Source of the DNA: Alysiella crassa DSM 2578
GTDB lineage: Bacteria; Pseudomonadota; Gammaproteobacteria; Burkholderiales; Neisseriaceae
NCBI RefSeq assembly: GCF_000745955.1
Contig: NZ_JQKH01000012.1
Span: 1 to 46,110, forward strand
DNA length: 46,110 nucleotides
Reading direction: 5' to 3'
The notes beneath the pieces were generated by a model. That model saw only the letters and a program-made list of their open reading frames with translations. It searched no databases and had not been told where the DNA came from. Shown here piece by piece: positions 34,656-43,172 of the stretch (the first letter of the stretch is position 1; every line of letters starts with the position of its first letter). A program made the translations under genes and the position numbers.

Positions 34656-34668
34656 GCCATGTAGTCAT

Positions 34669-34736
34669 GTAGGTTGGGTTGCCAAACCCAACTCTTTAAC
34701 GATAACAAAAATATGGGGTTTGACAACCCAACCTAC
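34669..34736. repeat. Paired REP (BIME), GTAGGTTGGGTT family
   Basis: GTAGGTTGGGTTGCCAAACC opens the left palindrome (34669-34692), and GGTTTGACAACCCAACCTAC closes the right one (to 34736). Both begin with GTAG at their outer foot. The same family occurs at 37657 and 43236. Confidence 0.85.
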
Positions 34737-34747
34737 CCAAATAATCA

Positions 34748-34792
34748 TTCAGGCAGCCTGAATTGCCCACCGCTAGGTGTTTTCAGGCTGAA
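34748..34792. repeat. DUS-framed hairpin, CACC-GCTA-GGTG type (copy 2)
   Basis: A DUS (34748-34762) is followed by TTGCC-CACC-GCTA-GGTG and a partial inverted DUS (CAGGCTGAA). Compared with 23918, both stem strands have changed (GTCC/GGAC to CACC/GGTG) while pairing and loop are kept. The right DUS is merged with the next element. Confidence 0.65.
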
Positions 34793-34943
34793 ACCTTTGC
34801 AAAACTCGGTTCGTAGGGGCAGATTTCATATCTGCCCCGTTTAGGCTTGTAGAAATTTTCATTTTTATCAATAAATTGAAAAAGGGGCGAATATGAAATT
34901 CGCCCCTACGTCAGTTTTAAAGTGGATTTTGCAAAGGTTTCAG
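34788..34943. repeat. Composite element: outer inverted repeats around a GTAGGGGC BIME
   Basis: CTGAAACCTTTGCAAAA (34788-34804) and TTTTGCAAAGGTTTCAG (34927-34943) are perfect 17-bp inverted repeats. Nested inside is a BIME of a third GTAG family: GTAGGGGCAGATTTCATATC to 34838, and a partner ending CGCCCCTAC (34884-34909). The ACCTTTGCAAAA ends resemble repeats familiar from Neisseria genomes. No coding capacity is seen. Confidence 0.75.
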
Positions 34944-34980
34944 GCTGCCTGAATTTTTATTTCAACATTTCAACGCAAAA

Positions 34981-37590
34981 TCAAGCCACTTTCCCCTCCA
35001 AAAAATCCTGCGCGAAACGTTGCAGCACGCCACCTGCCTCGTAAATCAGCACCTCTTCCGCCGTATCCAAACGACAGGTAACAGGCACTTCCACCGTCTC
35101 CCCATTTGTGCGATGAATGCACAAGGTCAAATCGCAACGCGCTTCACGTTTGCCAATCACATCAAAGGTTTCCGTGCCGTCCAGTTGCAAAGTGTGGCGG
35201 TTTACACCCGCTTTGAATTGCAATGGCAACACGCCCATGCCAATCAAATTGGTGCGATGAATGCGCTCAAATCCTTCCGCCACAATCGCTTCCACACCTG
35301 CCAAACGCACGCCTTTTGCCGCCCAGTCGCGGCTGGAACCTTGCCCATAATCCGCGCCCGCAATGATGATAAGTGGTTGTTTGCGATTCATATAGGTTTC
35401 AATCGCTTCCCACATACGCATTACTTTGCCCTCTGGTTCCACACGCGCCAAAGAGCCTTGTTGGGTTGTGCCGTCTGGGTTTTTGACCATTTCGTTGAAC
35501 AGTTTGGGATTGGCAAAGGTGGCGCGTTGGGCGGTCAAATGGTCGCCACGATGGGTCGCGTAGGAATTGAAGTCTTCTTCGGGCAAACCCATTTTTGCCA
35601 AATATTCGCCTGCCGCGCTGTTGGGCAAAATCGCGTTAGAAGGCGATAAATGGTCGGTGGTGATGTTGTCGGGCAAAATCGCCAAGGGGCGCATGCCGCG
35701 TAAAGTGCGTTCGCCAGCCAATGCGCCTTCCCAATAGGGCGGACGGCGAATGTAGGTGGATTTTTCGCGCCATGCGTACAGGGGCGATGGCGATTTTTCG
35801 GTGTCGTTGGCGGCAAACATGGGTTCGTAAATTTGTCTAAACTGTTCGGGTTTCACAAATTTTGCCACGATTTCGTCAATTTCTTCATCGCTGGGGAAAA
35901 TGTCTTTTAAGCGGATTTCGCGTCCGTCTTCTGCCACGCCCAACACGTCTTTTTCAATGTCAAAACGAATGCTGCCTGCAATCGCGTATGCCACCACCAA
36001 GGGCGGACTTGCCAAAAACGCTTGTTTGGCGTAGGGGTGAATGCGTCCGTCAAAATTGCGGTTGCCCGACAACACGGCGGTGGCGTACAAATCGCGGTCA
36101 ATGATTTCTTGTTGAATTTCAGGGCGCAATGCGCCGCTCATGCCGTTGCAAGTGGTGCAGGCAAAGGCAACGATGCCAAAGCCCAATTTTTCCATTTCAG
36201 GCAGCAATCCTGCTTCTTTTAAATACAATTCTGCCACTTTTGAACCAGGGGCAAATGAGGTTTTGACCCAATCTTTTTTCTTTAAACCCAAACGGTTGGC
36301 GTTTCGTGCCAACAATGCTGCCGCCACCACATTGCGCGGATTGGAGGTGTTCGTGCAAGAGGTAATCGCGGCAATGATGACTGCGCCATCGGGCATTTTG
36401 CCGTCTGTTGGGGTTTCGTAGGGCTGCGCCAAGCCTTTGGCTGCCAAGTCGGCGGTGGCAAAGCGGGCATGTGGGTTGCTCGGACCTGCCATATTGCGCG
36501 TTACGCTGGACAAATCAAATTGCAGCACGCGCGGATAAACGGCATTTTTCAGGCTGCCTGACCACAATCCTGCGGTTTTGGCGTAGTTTTCCACCAATTT
36601 AACTTGTTCGTCATCGCGCCCAGTTAATCGCAAATAATCAATGGTTTGTTCATCAATGGAAAACATGGCGGCGGTTGCGCCAAATTCGGGGGTCATATTG
36701 GAAATGGTGGCGCGGTCGCCAATGGACAAACTGCTTGCGCCTTCGCCAAAAAATTCCACAAACGCGCCCACCACGCGTTCTTTACGCAAAAATTCGGTTA
36801 AAGCCAACACAATATCGGTGGCGGTAATGGTGGGTTGGCGTTTGCCTGTCAATTCCACGCCCACAATATCAGGCGTACGCAACATGGACGGCAAGCCCAA
36901 CATCACGCATTCCGCTTCCAAACCGCCCACGCCCACGGAAATCACGCCCAGCGCGTCCACATGGGGGGTGTGCGAATCCGTACCCACGCAAGTGTCGGGG
37001 AACGCCACGCCATTTTTCACTTGAATCACGGGCGACATTTTTTCCAAATTGATTTGGTGCATGATGCCGTTGCCAGCAGGAATCACGTCCACATTTTCAA
37101 AGGCGGTTTTTGTCCAGTTGATGAAATGGAAACGGTCTTCGTTGCGGCGGTCTTCAATTTCGCGGTTTTTGGCGAAGGCGTTGGGGTCATCGCCACCGCA
37201 TTCCACCGCAAGAGAATGGTCCACGATAAGCTGGGTTTGCACAACGGGATTGACTTTGCTGGGGTCGCCGCCTTTTTCGGCAATGGCATCGCGCAAACCT
37301 GCCAAATCCACCAAAGCGGTTTGCCCCAAAATATCGTGGCAAACCACACGCGCGGGATACCATGGAAAATCCAATTCTTGCTTATTTTCAATCAATTGGC
37401 GCAACCAAGATTGCAAAGTGGGCAAATCCACATTGTCGGCACGATTGACCAAATTTTCCGCCAAAATGCGACTGGTGTAGGGCAATTTGTCGTATGCGCC
37501 TGCCTGAATGTCATCAATGGCTTGTTTGGCATCAAAATAATACAACTGGCTGTTGGGTAAGGGTTTTTTGTAGATTTGATTTGGATTCAT
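34981..37590 (-). CDS. acnD: Fe/S-dependent 2-methylisocitrate dehydratase AcnD
   Basis: AcnD dehydrates 2-methylcitrate in the propionate (methylcitrate) pathway. The 869-residue length and the N-terminus KPLPNSQLYYFDAKQAIDD with YDKLPYTSRILAENLVNRAD mark the AcnD branch rather than AcnA. Catalytic and cluster motifs are FPWYPARVVCHDILGQTALVD, GVGVGGLEAE, the cysteines in TSCTNTSNPRNVVAAALL and ACTTCNGMSGALRPE, and GADYGQGSSRDWAAKGVRL in the swivel domain. An internal DUS at about 36547 encodes SGSLK. AGGAAA precedes the ATG. It is on the same strand as prpC and prpB but 4.4 kb downstream of prpC; the usual partner gene prpF is not adjacent. Confidence 0.93.
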   Translation of the reverse strand: MNPNQIYKKPLPNSQLYYFDAKQAIDDIQAGAYDKLPYTSRILAENLVNRADNVDLPTLQSWLRQLIENKQELDFPWYPARVVCHDILGQTALVDLAGLRDAIAEKGGDPSKVNPVVQTQLIVDHSLAVECGGDDPNAFAKNREIEDRRNEDRFHFINWTKTAFENVDVIPAGNGIMHQINLEKMSPVIQVKNGVAFPDTCVGTDSHTPHVDALGVISVGVGGLEAECVMLGLPSMLRTPDIVGVELTGKRQPTITATDIVLALTEFLRKERVVGAFVEFFGEGASSLSIGDRATISNMTPEFGATAAMFSIDEQTIDYLRLTGRDDEQVKLVENYAKTAGLWSGSLKNAVYPRVLQFDLSSVTRNMAGPSNPHARFATADLAAKGLAQPYETPTDGKMPDGAVIIAAITSCTNTSNPRNVVAAALLARNANRLGLKKKDWVKTSFAPGSKVAELYLKEAGLLPEMEKLGFGIVAFACTTCNGMSGALRPEIQQEIIDRDLYATAVLSGNRNFDGRIHPYAKQAFLASPPLVVAYAIAGSIRFDIEKDVLGVAEDGREIRLKDIFPSDEEIDEIVAKFVKPEQFRQIYEPMFAANDTEKSPSPLYAWREKSTYIRRPPYWEGALAGERTLRGMRPLAILPDNITTDHLSPSNAILPNSAAGEYLAKMGLPEEDFNSYATHRGDHLTAQRATFANPKLFNEMVKNPDGTTQQGSLARVEPEGKVMRMWEAIETYMNRKQPLIIIAGADYGQGSSRDWAAKGVRLAGVEAIVAEGFERIHRTNLIGMGVLPLQFKAGVNRHTLQLDGTETFDVIGKREARCDLTLCIHRTNGETVEVPVTCRLDTAEEVLIYEAGGVLQRFAQDFLEGKVA

Positions 37591-37656
37591 GGTTTATTTC
37601 CTTTGTGTTTTTCTTGTGGTAAATTAAAACTACTGGGTACTGCAAAACTGGGGGGC

Positions 37657-37724
37657 GTAGGTTGGGTTGTAAACCCAACATTTTTGCCGTGATTTTATGA
37701 TGTTGGGTTTGCAACCCAACCTAC
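37657..37724. repeat. Paired REP (BIME), GTAGGTTGGGTT family
   Basis: The left palindrome GTAGGTTGGGTTGTAAACCC starts at 37657; the right ends in CAACCCAACCTAC at 37724. It sits in the 167-base gap upstream of acnD, where a promoter would be expected. Confidence 0.85.
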
Positions 37725-37757
37725 ATTTTTTTGGGTTTTCAGGCTGCCTGAAAGATT

Positions 37758-38945
37758 TTATTCTTGATAATAAACACAATCCAATAACGCCATTCTGCCA
37801 CACCAAGCACATTTTTCTTCTTCATTTTGTGGCTCTTCGCTGTTGAACCAAGCGGTATCATAGAAACGCTGTAAAACTTCAAACCAATAGCGTTCTGCCG
37901 TCATATTGGATTTTTTAATACCCAAATCATCACAAATTTTATGGCGATTTTTATTATTAAAACAAATAAATAAATCAGGGCGTTTCATACTTAACAAACG
38001 CGTAGCCGTTCCCAATGAATTGGGTTTATCGCTAAATTGCGGTGTAGATTGATAGATTTCAATATAATCAAAAAATGCTTGTTCCGAAACAGCACCAAAG
38101 AGAGGAATTTGGTTAATCGCTTGTGCCAACATGGAACTGTTTTCATTAATCGCATTCTTAAATTGACCATTACCAATCATACTACCAAACCAGCCCGATT
38201 TGCCTCGTCCAGTTCCCGCAATAAATTGACGGTTTGGCAAATCCATTTTAGAAAAATCATCGTTATTCAAAAATAATTCATGTGTAAACGCCAATATCTC
38301 CAATCGTTCCGTAAATCCATGATGAATATCTTTTTGAATAATATTAAAATATTCATGCCAAGAATAATTCAAAATATCAACATTTAAAATGCTTTTTTCC
38401 ATATTTTTATTATTATATTGATTGCTTAAAGCATTCTGTTCTTTTTGGCGGAAACGATATAGCTGTTGGTATTTTTTAATTTCTTCCAATGTTAAGTAGC
38501 TAGCATCATTGAAACAATCTTTTAAAAAATCAATAATTTGTGAAAAAAATTTCGTTTCACTGTCATCACTACTTATCAAAATAGTACTTTCAATGTTTTT
38601 TCCATTGAATGCCGCATTTGTAAAATTGGCACTTCCCATCAAAATTGCCCAATCGGTTTCATCATTCCAAAATACATATATTTTGGGATGAAATACACCA
38701 TTGGTTTGTTTCATAAATTTGATATTGTGATGATTTTCAAAATCCCATAAAACTCGTGGGTCTGTTTGATAAAAATGTAGACCAATAACTGAAAATTGAA
38801 TTTTATGTTGATGTTTTTCCAGTAATTCTTGAAATGCAATATGTTGCGAACTCGCCCACGCTGTTGCAAATGCAATATTTGTATAAATTTCGCTCAACTC
38901 AATAAATTTATTGGTTAATTGATTGGCTTTTATGATGAATTTCAT
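37758..38945 (-). CDS. Phospholipase-D-fold protein, putative nuclease
   Basis: The 395-residue product has one PLD (HKD) motif near residues 86-107: HPKIYVFWND followed by ILMGSANFTNAAF, with His86, Lys88, Asp95 and Asn107. Single-motif members such as Nuc or BfiI/NgoFVII-type restriction enzymes dimerise to form one phosphodiesterase site. The C-terminal domain (about 225-395) is not recognised; it has GTGRGKSGWFG and ends with a CAWCGRMALLDC cysteine pair. No methyltransferase or helicase is adjacent. The gene is AT-rich and contains no DUS, unlike most neighbours, which suggests acquisition. A role in DNA defence or repair is inferred from the fold only. AAGGAA precedes the ATG. Confidence 0.75.
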   Translation of the reverse strand: MKFIIKANQLTNKFIELSEIYTNIAFATAWASSQHIAFQELLEKHQHKIQFSVIGLHFYQTDPRVLWDFENHHNIKFMKQTNGVFHPKIYVFWNDETDWAILMGSANFTNAAFNGKNIESTILISSDDSETKFFSQIIDFLKDCFNDASYLTLEEIKKYQQLYRFRQKEQNALSNQYNNKNMEKSILNVDILNYSWHEYFNIIQKDIHHGFTERLEILAFTHELFLNNDDFSKMDLPNRQFIAGTGRGKSGWFGSMIGNGQFKNAINENSSMLAQAINQIPLFGAVSEQAFFDYIEIYQSTPQFSDKPNSLGTATRLLSMKRPDLFICFNNKNRHKICDDLGIKKSNMTAERYWFEVLQRFYDTAWFNSEEPQNEEEKCAWCGRMALLDCVYYQE

Positions 38946-38984
38946 ATTTTAGTTCCTTTCTATTTTTCAGGCAGCCTGAAAACC

Positions 38985-39503
38985 TCATCTGCGCTCTGGC
39001 ACGGGCAAATTGCCAACTTGAATTGCCAAATCACGATGATTCAATTTATCCGCAATTTGACGCGCTGTGTCGCGGTCGGCATGGTTGCCAACGTCCAATA
39101 AAAATTTTTGCAATTCAATATCATAGCGTAAAACAAATGCTTTCACGCCTGCTTGTCGCAAAGTTTCAGACAATTCATCTTGTTCACGCAAAAACTGTTG
39201 GCGCGACTTTTTCGCTTGGCGAATCACCACATGACGGCGCATTTTTGGGCTTAATGATTTCAGCCACGCTTGGCGATTTTGATTATCGGCAAACAAAACA
39301 ATGATTTGGAACTTGGGTTTGCGCTGAATGTACATGTCGCCATAATTGGGGTCGTTTTCGCGCTCCAAACGCTCGGATAGGGCAACAATATTGTCTATCC
39401 CCTTATTTTGTTTGGATTTTTGATTTTTGGCAAAACTGGGTTGCGTTGCCAACATCATCACGCCAAGCCATACAATCTTTTTGATGATTTTGGACATTTT
39501 CAT
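38985..39503 (-). CDS. Small secreted protein, unknown
   Basis: The 172-residue product starts MKMSKIIKKIVWLGVMMLAT, a Sec signal peptide with probable cleavage after SFA. ATG 39497 is an alternative start. The mature part is basic and hydrophilic with a predicted alpha/beta segment (KFQIIVLFADNQNRQAWLKS) and a C-terminal region resembling a SPOR-like pairing (FLLDVGNHADRDTARQIADK), but I cannot assign a family. It begins only 4 bases after the stop of the tautomerase-like gene, so the two are probably co-transcribed. Confidence 0.6.
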   Translation of the reverse strand: MKMSKIIKKIVWLGVMMLATQPSFAKNQKSKQNKGIDNIVALSERLERENDPNYGDMYIQRKPKFQIIVLFADNQNRQAWLKSLSPKMRRHVVIRQAKKSRQQFLREQDELSETLRQAGVKAFVLRYDIELQKFLLDVGNHADRDTARQIADKLNHRDLAIQVGNLPVPERR

Positions 39504-39507
39504 CTGT

Positions 39508-39858
39508 TTACAAAATGATTTTGTGGTAACTTTCTCGTTCAATATCTTGCATTTGCACGGTAATTTGTGTGCCTGTGGGCGTGTATTCAGGCAGCTTGGC
39601 GGCAATGGTTTGGGCAAGATTTTGGCTTAATTCGGCTTTGATTTCTGCCTTGCGCCCCGCCATCAAATGCAAAGTCAAATGCACAAAACCGCTTGCTTTT
39701 GTGCCGCCCACACGGTAATCGGCATGGGATTGGGCGCGGATTTTGATGTCTTGTGGGTCAAATTGTCCGCTCTGAACAAGGGTTTCGTGCAAGGCGTTGA
39801 GCGTTTCGTCAAGGGGCAAAGCGATGTTGTTGGCGTATTCTACAAGCAAATGAGGCAT
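39508..39858 (-). CDS. 5-carboxymethyl-2-hydroxymuconate isomerase family protein
   Basis: The 116-residue product belongs to the tautomerase superfamily (CHMI branch). It keeps the catalytic proline directly after the initiator methionine (MPHLLVEYANN) and the LHLMAGRKAEIKAELSQNLA helix. CHMI acts in homoprotocatechuate degradation, but no other hpa genes are here, so the substrate is unknown. AGAGAA gives a good ribosome-binding site. It is the first gene of a short operon with the secreted protein downstream. Confidence 0.85.
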   Translation of the reverse strand: MPHLLVEYANNIALPLDETLNALHETLVQSGQFDPQDIKIRAQSHADYRVGGTKASGFVHLTLHLMAGRKAEIKAELSQNLAQTIAAKLPEYTPTGTQITVQMQDIERESYHKIIL

Positions 39859-39937
39859 GGTTTTTTCTCTTTAAAATCAAGTTAAAATAACGCGAATTCG
39901 GGATAAAGGTAATTGATAAATTTAAGTAACTTTGCTC

Positions 39938-39957
39938 CCTCTCCCTGTGGGAGAGGG
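39938..39957. repeat. CCCTCTCCC/GGGAGAGGG palindromic repeat
   Basis: CCCTCTCCCTGTGGGAGAGGG is a 9-bp inverted repeat with a short loop. Related copies lie at 44663-44696 and at the right edge, where a MITE has inserted into one. Confidence 0.6.
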
Positions 39958-39994
39958 CTTGAGAGAGGGAACAGATTGCAGGCTGCCTGAAACA

Positions 39995-40447
39995 TCATTT
40001 CACGTTCCATTCATAATTGAGCCAATCGCGGTTTTCGTGTGCGCCCAAGCGTTGATAAAAGCGCAAACCGCCTTCATTCCACGGCGCGACCGTCCATTTG
40101 ATTTGCGAACAGCCATGTTGTTGCGCGACTTCGTGCAAGGCGTACATCAATTTTTCACCCACGCCTTGTCCGCGATAAGCTTCTGATACATAAAGTTCTT
40201 TCATGTAAATATTGGGGCGATTTTGCGCGGTGTAGGGCAAAAAATAATACACCAGCATACCTGCAATCGTGCCGTTGTCGTCTGCCACCAAGCTGTGAAA
40301 ATCGGGCGGATTTTTGCGAAAACCGCTTTGCAACACGATTTCTGGCGTAATGGCAAAGCTGTCAATATAATGTTCAAAAATCGCCAATTCTTTCATTAAT
40401 TCAAATAGTTGGGTAACGTCTTGTTCTTTTGCAAAGCGAATGTGCAT
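39995..40447 (-). CDS. GNAT-family N-acetyltransferase
   Basis: The 150-residue product has the GNAT fold: an N-terminal FAKEQDVTQLFELMKELA helix region, strands around IAGMLVYYF, the acetyl-CoA pyrophosphate loop RGQGVGEKLM, and a C-terminal APWNEGGLRFYQRLGAHE. It resembles diamine or small-amine acetyltransferases (the SSAT-like branch, with NIYMKELYVSEAYRGQG). The substrate is not certain. GAGGAAA lies before the ATG. It is downstream of the amino-acid exporter gene on the same strand. Confidence 0.88.
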   Translation of the reverse strand: MHIRFAKEQDVTQLFELMKELAIFEHYIDSFAITPEIVLQSGFRKNPPDFHSLVADDNGTIAGMLVYYFLPYTAQNRPNIYMKELYVSEAYRGQGVGEKLMYALHEVAQQHGCSQIKWTVAPWNEGGLRFYQRLGAHENRDWLNYEWNVK

Positions 40448-40497
40448 TTTTGTGTTTCCTCAAAATGTGTTCAGGCTGCCTGAAAAATGGTTTTTCA

Positions 40498-41130
40498 TTA
40501 TAACGCATTCAAAACAAAGCGAATTAAACCATAAGCCAACCACCACATCATCAGCGCAATCGCCATTTCCAAAATCTGCCAAGCGCGTGGTTTGGCAAAA
40601 ATCGGTTTGAGCAAACGCGCCCCATACGCCAATCCAAAAAACCAAATAAATGAAACGCTTACCGCACCCAACAGAAAATACGGTTTTTCCTGTGCCGCCA
40701 AACTGCCCGACACGCTGCCAATCAACACCACCGTATCCAAATAAACGTGCGGATTGAGCAAGGTAATGGCGAGCGTGGCAAGCGCGGTTTGTTTCAGGCT
40801 GCCTGAAACTTCTGCATTTTCAGATATTTGCAAAGCATCATGTTGTTGCACCAATGCGCTGCGGCACGACCGAAAACCGTACCACAACAAAAACATCGCC
40901 CCCAAAATCGCCAGCACAACCGAAGCCGTTTGGCTACGCGCAATCGCGCCACCCAGCCCCAACACGCCCACGCTAATCAAAGCAAAATCGCAAAGAAAAC
41001 AAATTGTTGCCACCGCCAAAACGTGTTGTTTCAACAATCCTTGTCGCAACACAAAAGCGTTTTGCGCCCCAATCGCCATAATCAATCCGCCTGAAATCAT
41101 CGCGCCTTTTAAAATCATTTGCCACATCAT
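40498..41130 (-). CDS. LysE/ArgO-type amino-acid exporter
   Basis: The 210-residue product has about six transmembrane helices and the LysE/ArgO signature IMAIGAQNAFVLRQGL near the N-terminus, with NPHVYLDTVVLIGS in the second half, as in E. coli ArgO and Corynebacterium LysE, which export basic amino acids. A DUS inside a central loop encodes SGSLK. Two adjacent ATG codons (41130, 41127) follow GGAAAAAAG. No LysG/ArgP-type regulator is next to it. Confidence 0.88.
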   Translation of the reverse strand: MMWQMILKGAMISGGLIMAIGAQNAFVLRQGLLKQHVLAVATICFLCDFALISVGVLGLGGAIARSQTASVVLAILGAMFLLWYGFRSCRSALVQQHDALQISENAEVSGSLKQTALATLAITLLNPHVYLDTVVLIGSVSGSLAAQEKPYFLLGAVSVSFIWFFGLAYGARLLKPIFAKPRAWQILEMAIALMMWWLAYGLIRFVLNAL

Positions 41131-41225
41131 TTTGTCTTTTTTCCGTTTGATTTAATGATTTTGTAATCATACTACAAAATGGGTTTGGGGCGACTCGGGT
41201 TTTTGAATCAAGATGATGAGAAAAT

Positions 41226-41306
41226 GTAGGGTGCGCCGTGCGCACCGTTTCTAAAAAAATTCAAATATTTGTGTGATATTTGGTTGGTGCGCACAGCTCA
41301 CCCTAC
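41226..41306. repeat. BIME, right neighbour of the RAYT 3' end
   Basis: GTAGGGTGCGCC with GTGCGCACC spans 41226-41246; the inverted partner GGTGCGCACAGCTCACCCTAC spans 41286-41306. One base (GCTC instead of GCGC) breaks the right palindrome. Confidence 0.85.
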
Positions 41307-41310
41307 TATT

Positions 41311-41853
41311 CTATTCCCAATCTTCAATATGGGGTAAATCCATGTTTTCGCCCCAATTTTCATCGTAAAAACCATTTTTCACATAACGATGAAATGTGGA
41401 ATATTGCCAATCTTTTGTTTTTTCAACCAAATTGTGCTTAACTGGATTAAAATGCATGTAATTCAAATGGTTGTATAAATCTTGTTCATTACGAATCAAA
41501 TGTTCGTAAAATCTTCTTTGAAAAATGCCTTTTTCGTTTCGCAATACTTTGGATAAACTTAAATCATCATCACGCAAATGATATTGTGGGCATAATTTTG
41601 TGGTTTTGCGTTTGATAATACTCCATATTTTACTAAAATCATGATTTTCTTGTTCAAAATTTAAAATACAATGCAAATGGTCTGGCAACTGAACCCACGC
41701 AATAATTTTAAAAGGATATTGTTTTCTCACTTCTTGAATGGATGTTTTGAATGCGCTTAAAAAATCGGGTTTACAGAAAATATTTCGGCGTTCAAATGCA
41801 ACCAATGTGAAAAAATACATCGTGCCTGAATAATAACGTAAATAATTCGACAT
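41311..41853 (-). CDS. REP-associated tyrosine transposase (RAYT)
   Basis: RAYTs are single-strand DNA endonucleases of the Y1/HUH superfamily that are thought to spread REP sequences. The 180-residue product begins MSNYLRYYSGTMYFFTLVAF, the usual RAYT start. It has the HUH motif in LPDHLHCIL (His59, His61), the FQRRFYEHLIRNEQD segment, and the catalytic tyrosine in NYMHFNPVKHNLV (Tyr132). The end resembles DWxxSSFHRYVxxGxY of the family. The frame extends to 41880 only through the REP; ATG 41853 is the natural start. All key residues are present, so the enzyme may be active. It contains no DUS. Confidence 0.92.
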   Translation of the reverse strand: MSNYLRYYSGTMYFFTLVAFERRNIFCKPDFLSAFKTSIQEVRKQYPFKIIAWVQLPDHLHCILNFEQENHDFSKIWSIIKRKTTKLCPQYHLRDDDLSLSKVLRNEKGIFQRRFYEHLIRNEQDLYNHLNYMHFNPVKHNLVEKTKDWQYSTFHRYVKNGFYDENWGENMDLPHIEDWE

Positions 41854-41857
41854 ATTT

Positions 41858-41934
41858 GTAGGGTGTGCCGTGCGCACCAATCTGTTGAAATAATTGAGAT
41901 TATCTCATAATTTGGTGCGCACAGCGCACCCTAC
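41858..41934. repeat. BIME, upstream of the RAYT start
   Basis: GTAGGGTGTGCC with GTGCGCACC spans 41858-41878; the inverted partner GGTGCGCACAGCGCACCCTAC spans 41914-41934. It separates the transposase gene from prpC by 6 bases on the prpC side. Confidence 0.85.
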
Positions 41935-41940
41935 AATTTT

Positions 41941-43095
41941 TTAACGCTCGCCCATCGGCACAAATGGCGTGTCATCGGGTCCTGTGTAATTCGCGCTGGG
42001 GCGAATGATTTTGCCGTCTGCGCGTTGTTCCAAAACGTGTGCGCTCCAACCTGTTGTGCGTGAAATCACAAACAATGGCGTAAACATCGCGGTTGGTACG
42101 CCCAATTTTTGATACGACACCGCGCTGAACCAATCCAAATTGGGGAACATTTTTTTCTCGTCCCACATCAACGTTTCCAAGCGTTCGGCAATGTCAAACA
42201 AGCGCATATCGCCTGTTTCTTTGCTCAAATCGCGTGCCACTTCTTTAATCACCACATTGCGTGGGTCAGAAATGGTGTAAACGGGGTGTCCAAATCCGAT
42301 GATGATTTCTTTACGCGCAATGCGTTCACGAATGTCGGCTTCGGCTTCGTCTGCGCTGCGATAGCGTTTTTGAATGTCGTAAGCCACTTCGTTTGCGCCA
42401 CCGTGTTTGGGACCTTTGAGTGCGCCAATTGCACCTGTGATGGCAGAGTAAATGTCTGAACCTGTGCCTGCAATCACGCGGCTGGTGAACGTGGAGGCGT
42501 TAAACTCATGTTCTGCATACAAAATCAGGCTAACGTGCATGGCTTTGATGTGGCTTGCGCTGGGGCGTTTGCCGTGCAACATGTGCAAGAAATGTCCGCC
42601 AATGCTGTCTTCTTCGCTTTCCACGCTGATGCGTTTGCCGTTGTGCGAATATTGATACCAATACAACAACATACTGCCCAAACAGGCAATCAATTTATCG
42701 GCAATATCACGCGCTTCGCTGGCGGGTTGGCTTTCGCGTTCGGGGTGCACACAGCCGAGCATGGACACGCCTGTACGCAACACGTCCATGGGGTGCGTGT
42801 GGGCGGGCAGGCTTTCCAATACCTGAATCACGCGAATGGGCAAACCGCGCAATGATTTCAATTTTTGCTTGTAAGCCGCCAATTCAAATTGATTGGGCAA
42901 ATGTCCGTGAATGAGCAAATGGGCGACTTCTTCAAATTCGCAATGTTTTGCCAAATCCAAAATGTCGTAGCCGCGATAGCTCAAATCGTTGCCCGAGCGA
43001 CCTACGGTGCAAAGCGCGGTGTTGCCCGCCGCCACGCCCGACAGGGCTACGGATTTTTTGGGTTTGAAAGCAGGGGTTTGGGTTTCGGTACTCAT
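41941..43095 (-). CDS. prpC: 2-methylcitrate synthase
   Basis: PrpC condenses propionyl-CoA with oxaloacetate to 2-methylcitrate. The 384-residue product has the PrpC-type N-terminus [20 protein letters not shown] and [11 protein letters not shown]. Citrate-synthase active-site regions are [11 protein letters not shown] (His), [13 protein letters not shown] (His) and the Asp-containing [14 protein letters not shown], with [17 protein letters not shown] near the end. The size and the short N-terminus separate it from hexameric housekeeping citrate synthase. AAGGAA precedes the ATG. It is downstream of prpB and the DUF711 gene on the same strand. Confidence 0.94.
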   Translation of the reverse strand: MSTETQTPAFKPKKSVALSGVAAGNTALCTVGRSGNDLSYRGYDILDLAKHCEFEEVAHLLIHGHLPNQFELAAYKQKLKSLRGLPIRVIQVLESLPAHTHPMDVLRTGVSMLGCVHPERESQPASEARDIADKLIACLGSMLLYWYQYSHNGKRISVESEEDSIGGHFLHMLHGKRPSASHIKAMHVSLILYAEHEFNASTFTSRVIAGTGSDIYSAITGAIGALKGPKHGGANEVAYDIQKRYRSADEAEADIRERIARKEIIIGFGHPVYTISDPRNVVIKEVARDLSKETGDMRLFDIAERLETLMWDEKKMFPNLDWFSAVSYQKLGVPTAMFTPLFVISRTTGWSAHVLEQRADGKIIRPSANYTGPDDTPFVPMGER

Positions 43096-43172
43096 GGTTG
43101 TGTTCCTTTAAACAAAAGTGAAAAAGAAAGTGGAAAGATGAGTTTTTACTGCGGTTTTACTGCTTTTTGATT

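Larger units (their letters stand above)
41226..41934 (-). mobile_element. REPtron: RAYT gene bracketed by two BIMEs
   Basis: The unit consists of a BIME (41226-41306), the transposase gene (41311-41853) and a second BIME (41858-41934), with only 4 bases between gene ends and repeats on both sides. All four palindromes carry GTAG feet. RAYTs are domesticated relatives of IS200/IS605 transposases and process REP single strands with GTAG. This block is the probable source of the other GTAGGGTGCGC repeats in the window. Confidence 0.85.

Noticed and set aside
34669-34909. Possible CRISPR array from regularly recurring palindromes
   Set aside because: Repeats belong to different families, spacing is irregular, and no cas genes are present.
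36835-37560. 241-codon open frame on the plus strand
   Set aside because: It is fully antisense to acnD, whose motifs are all intact on the minus strand.
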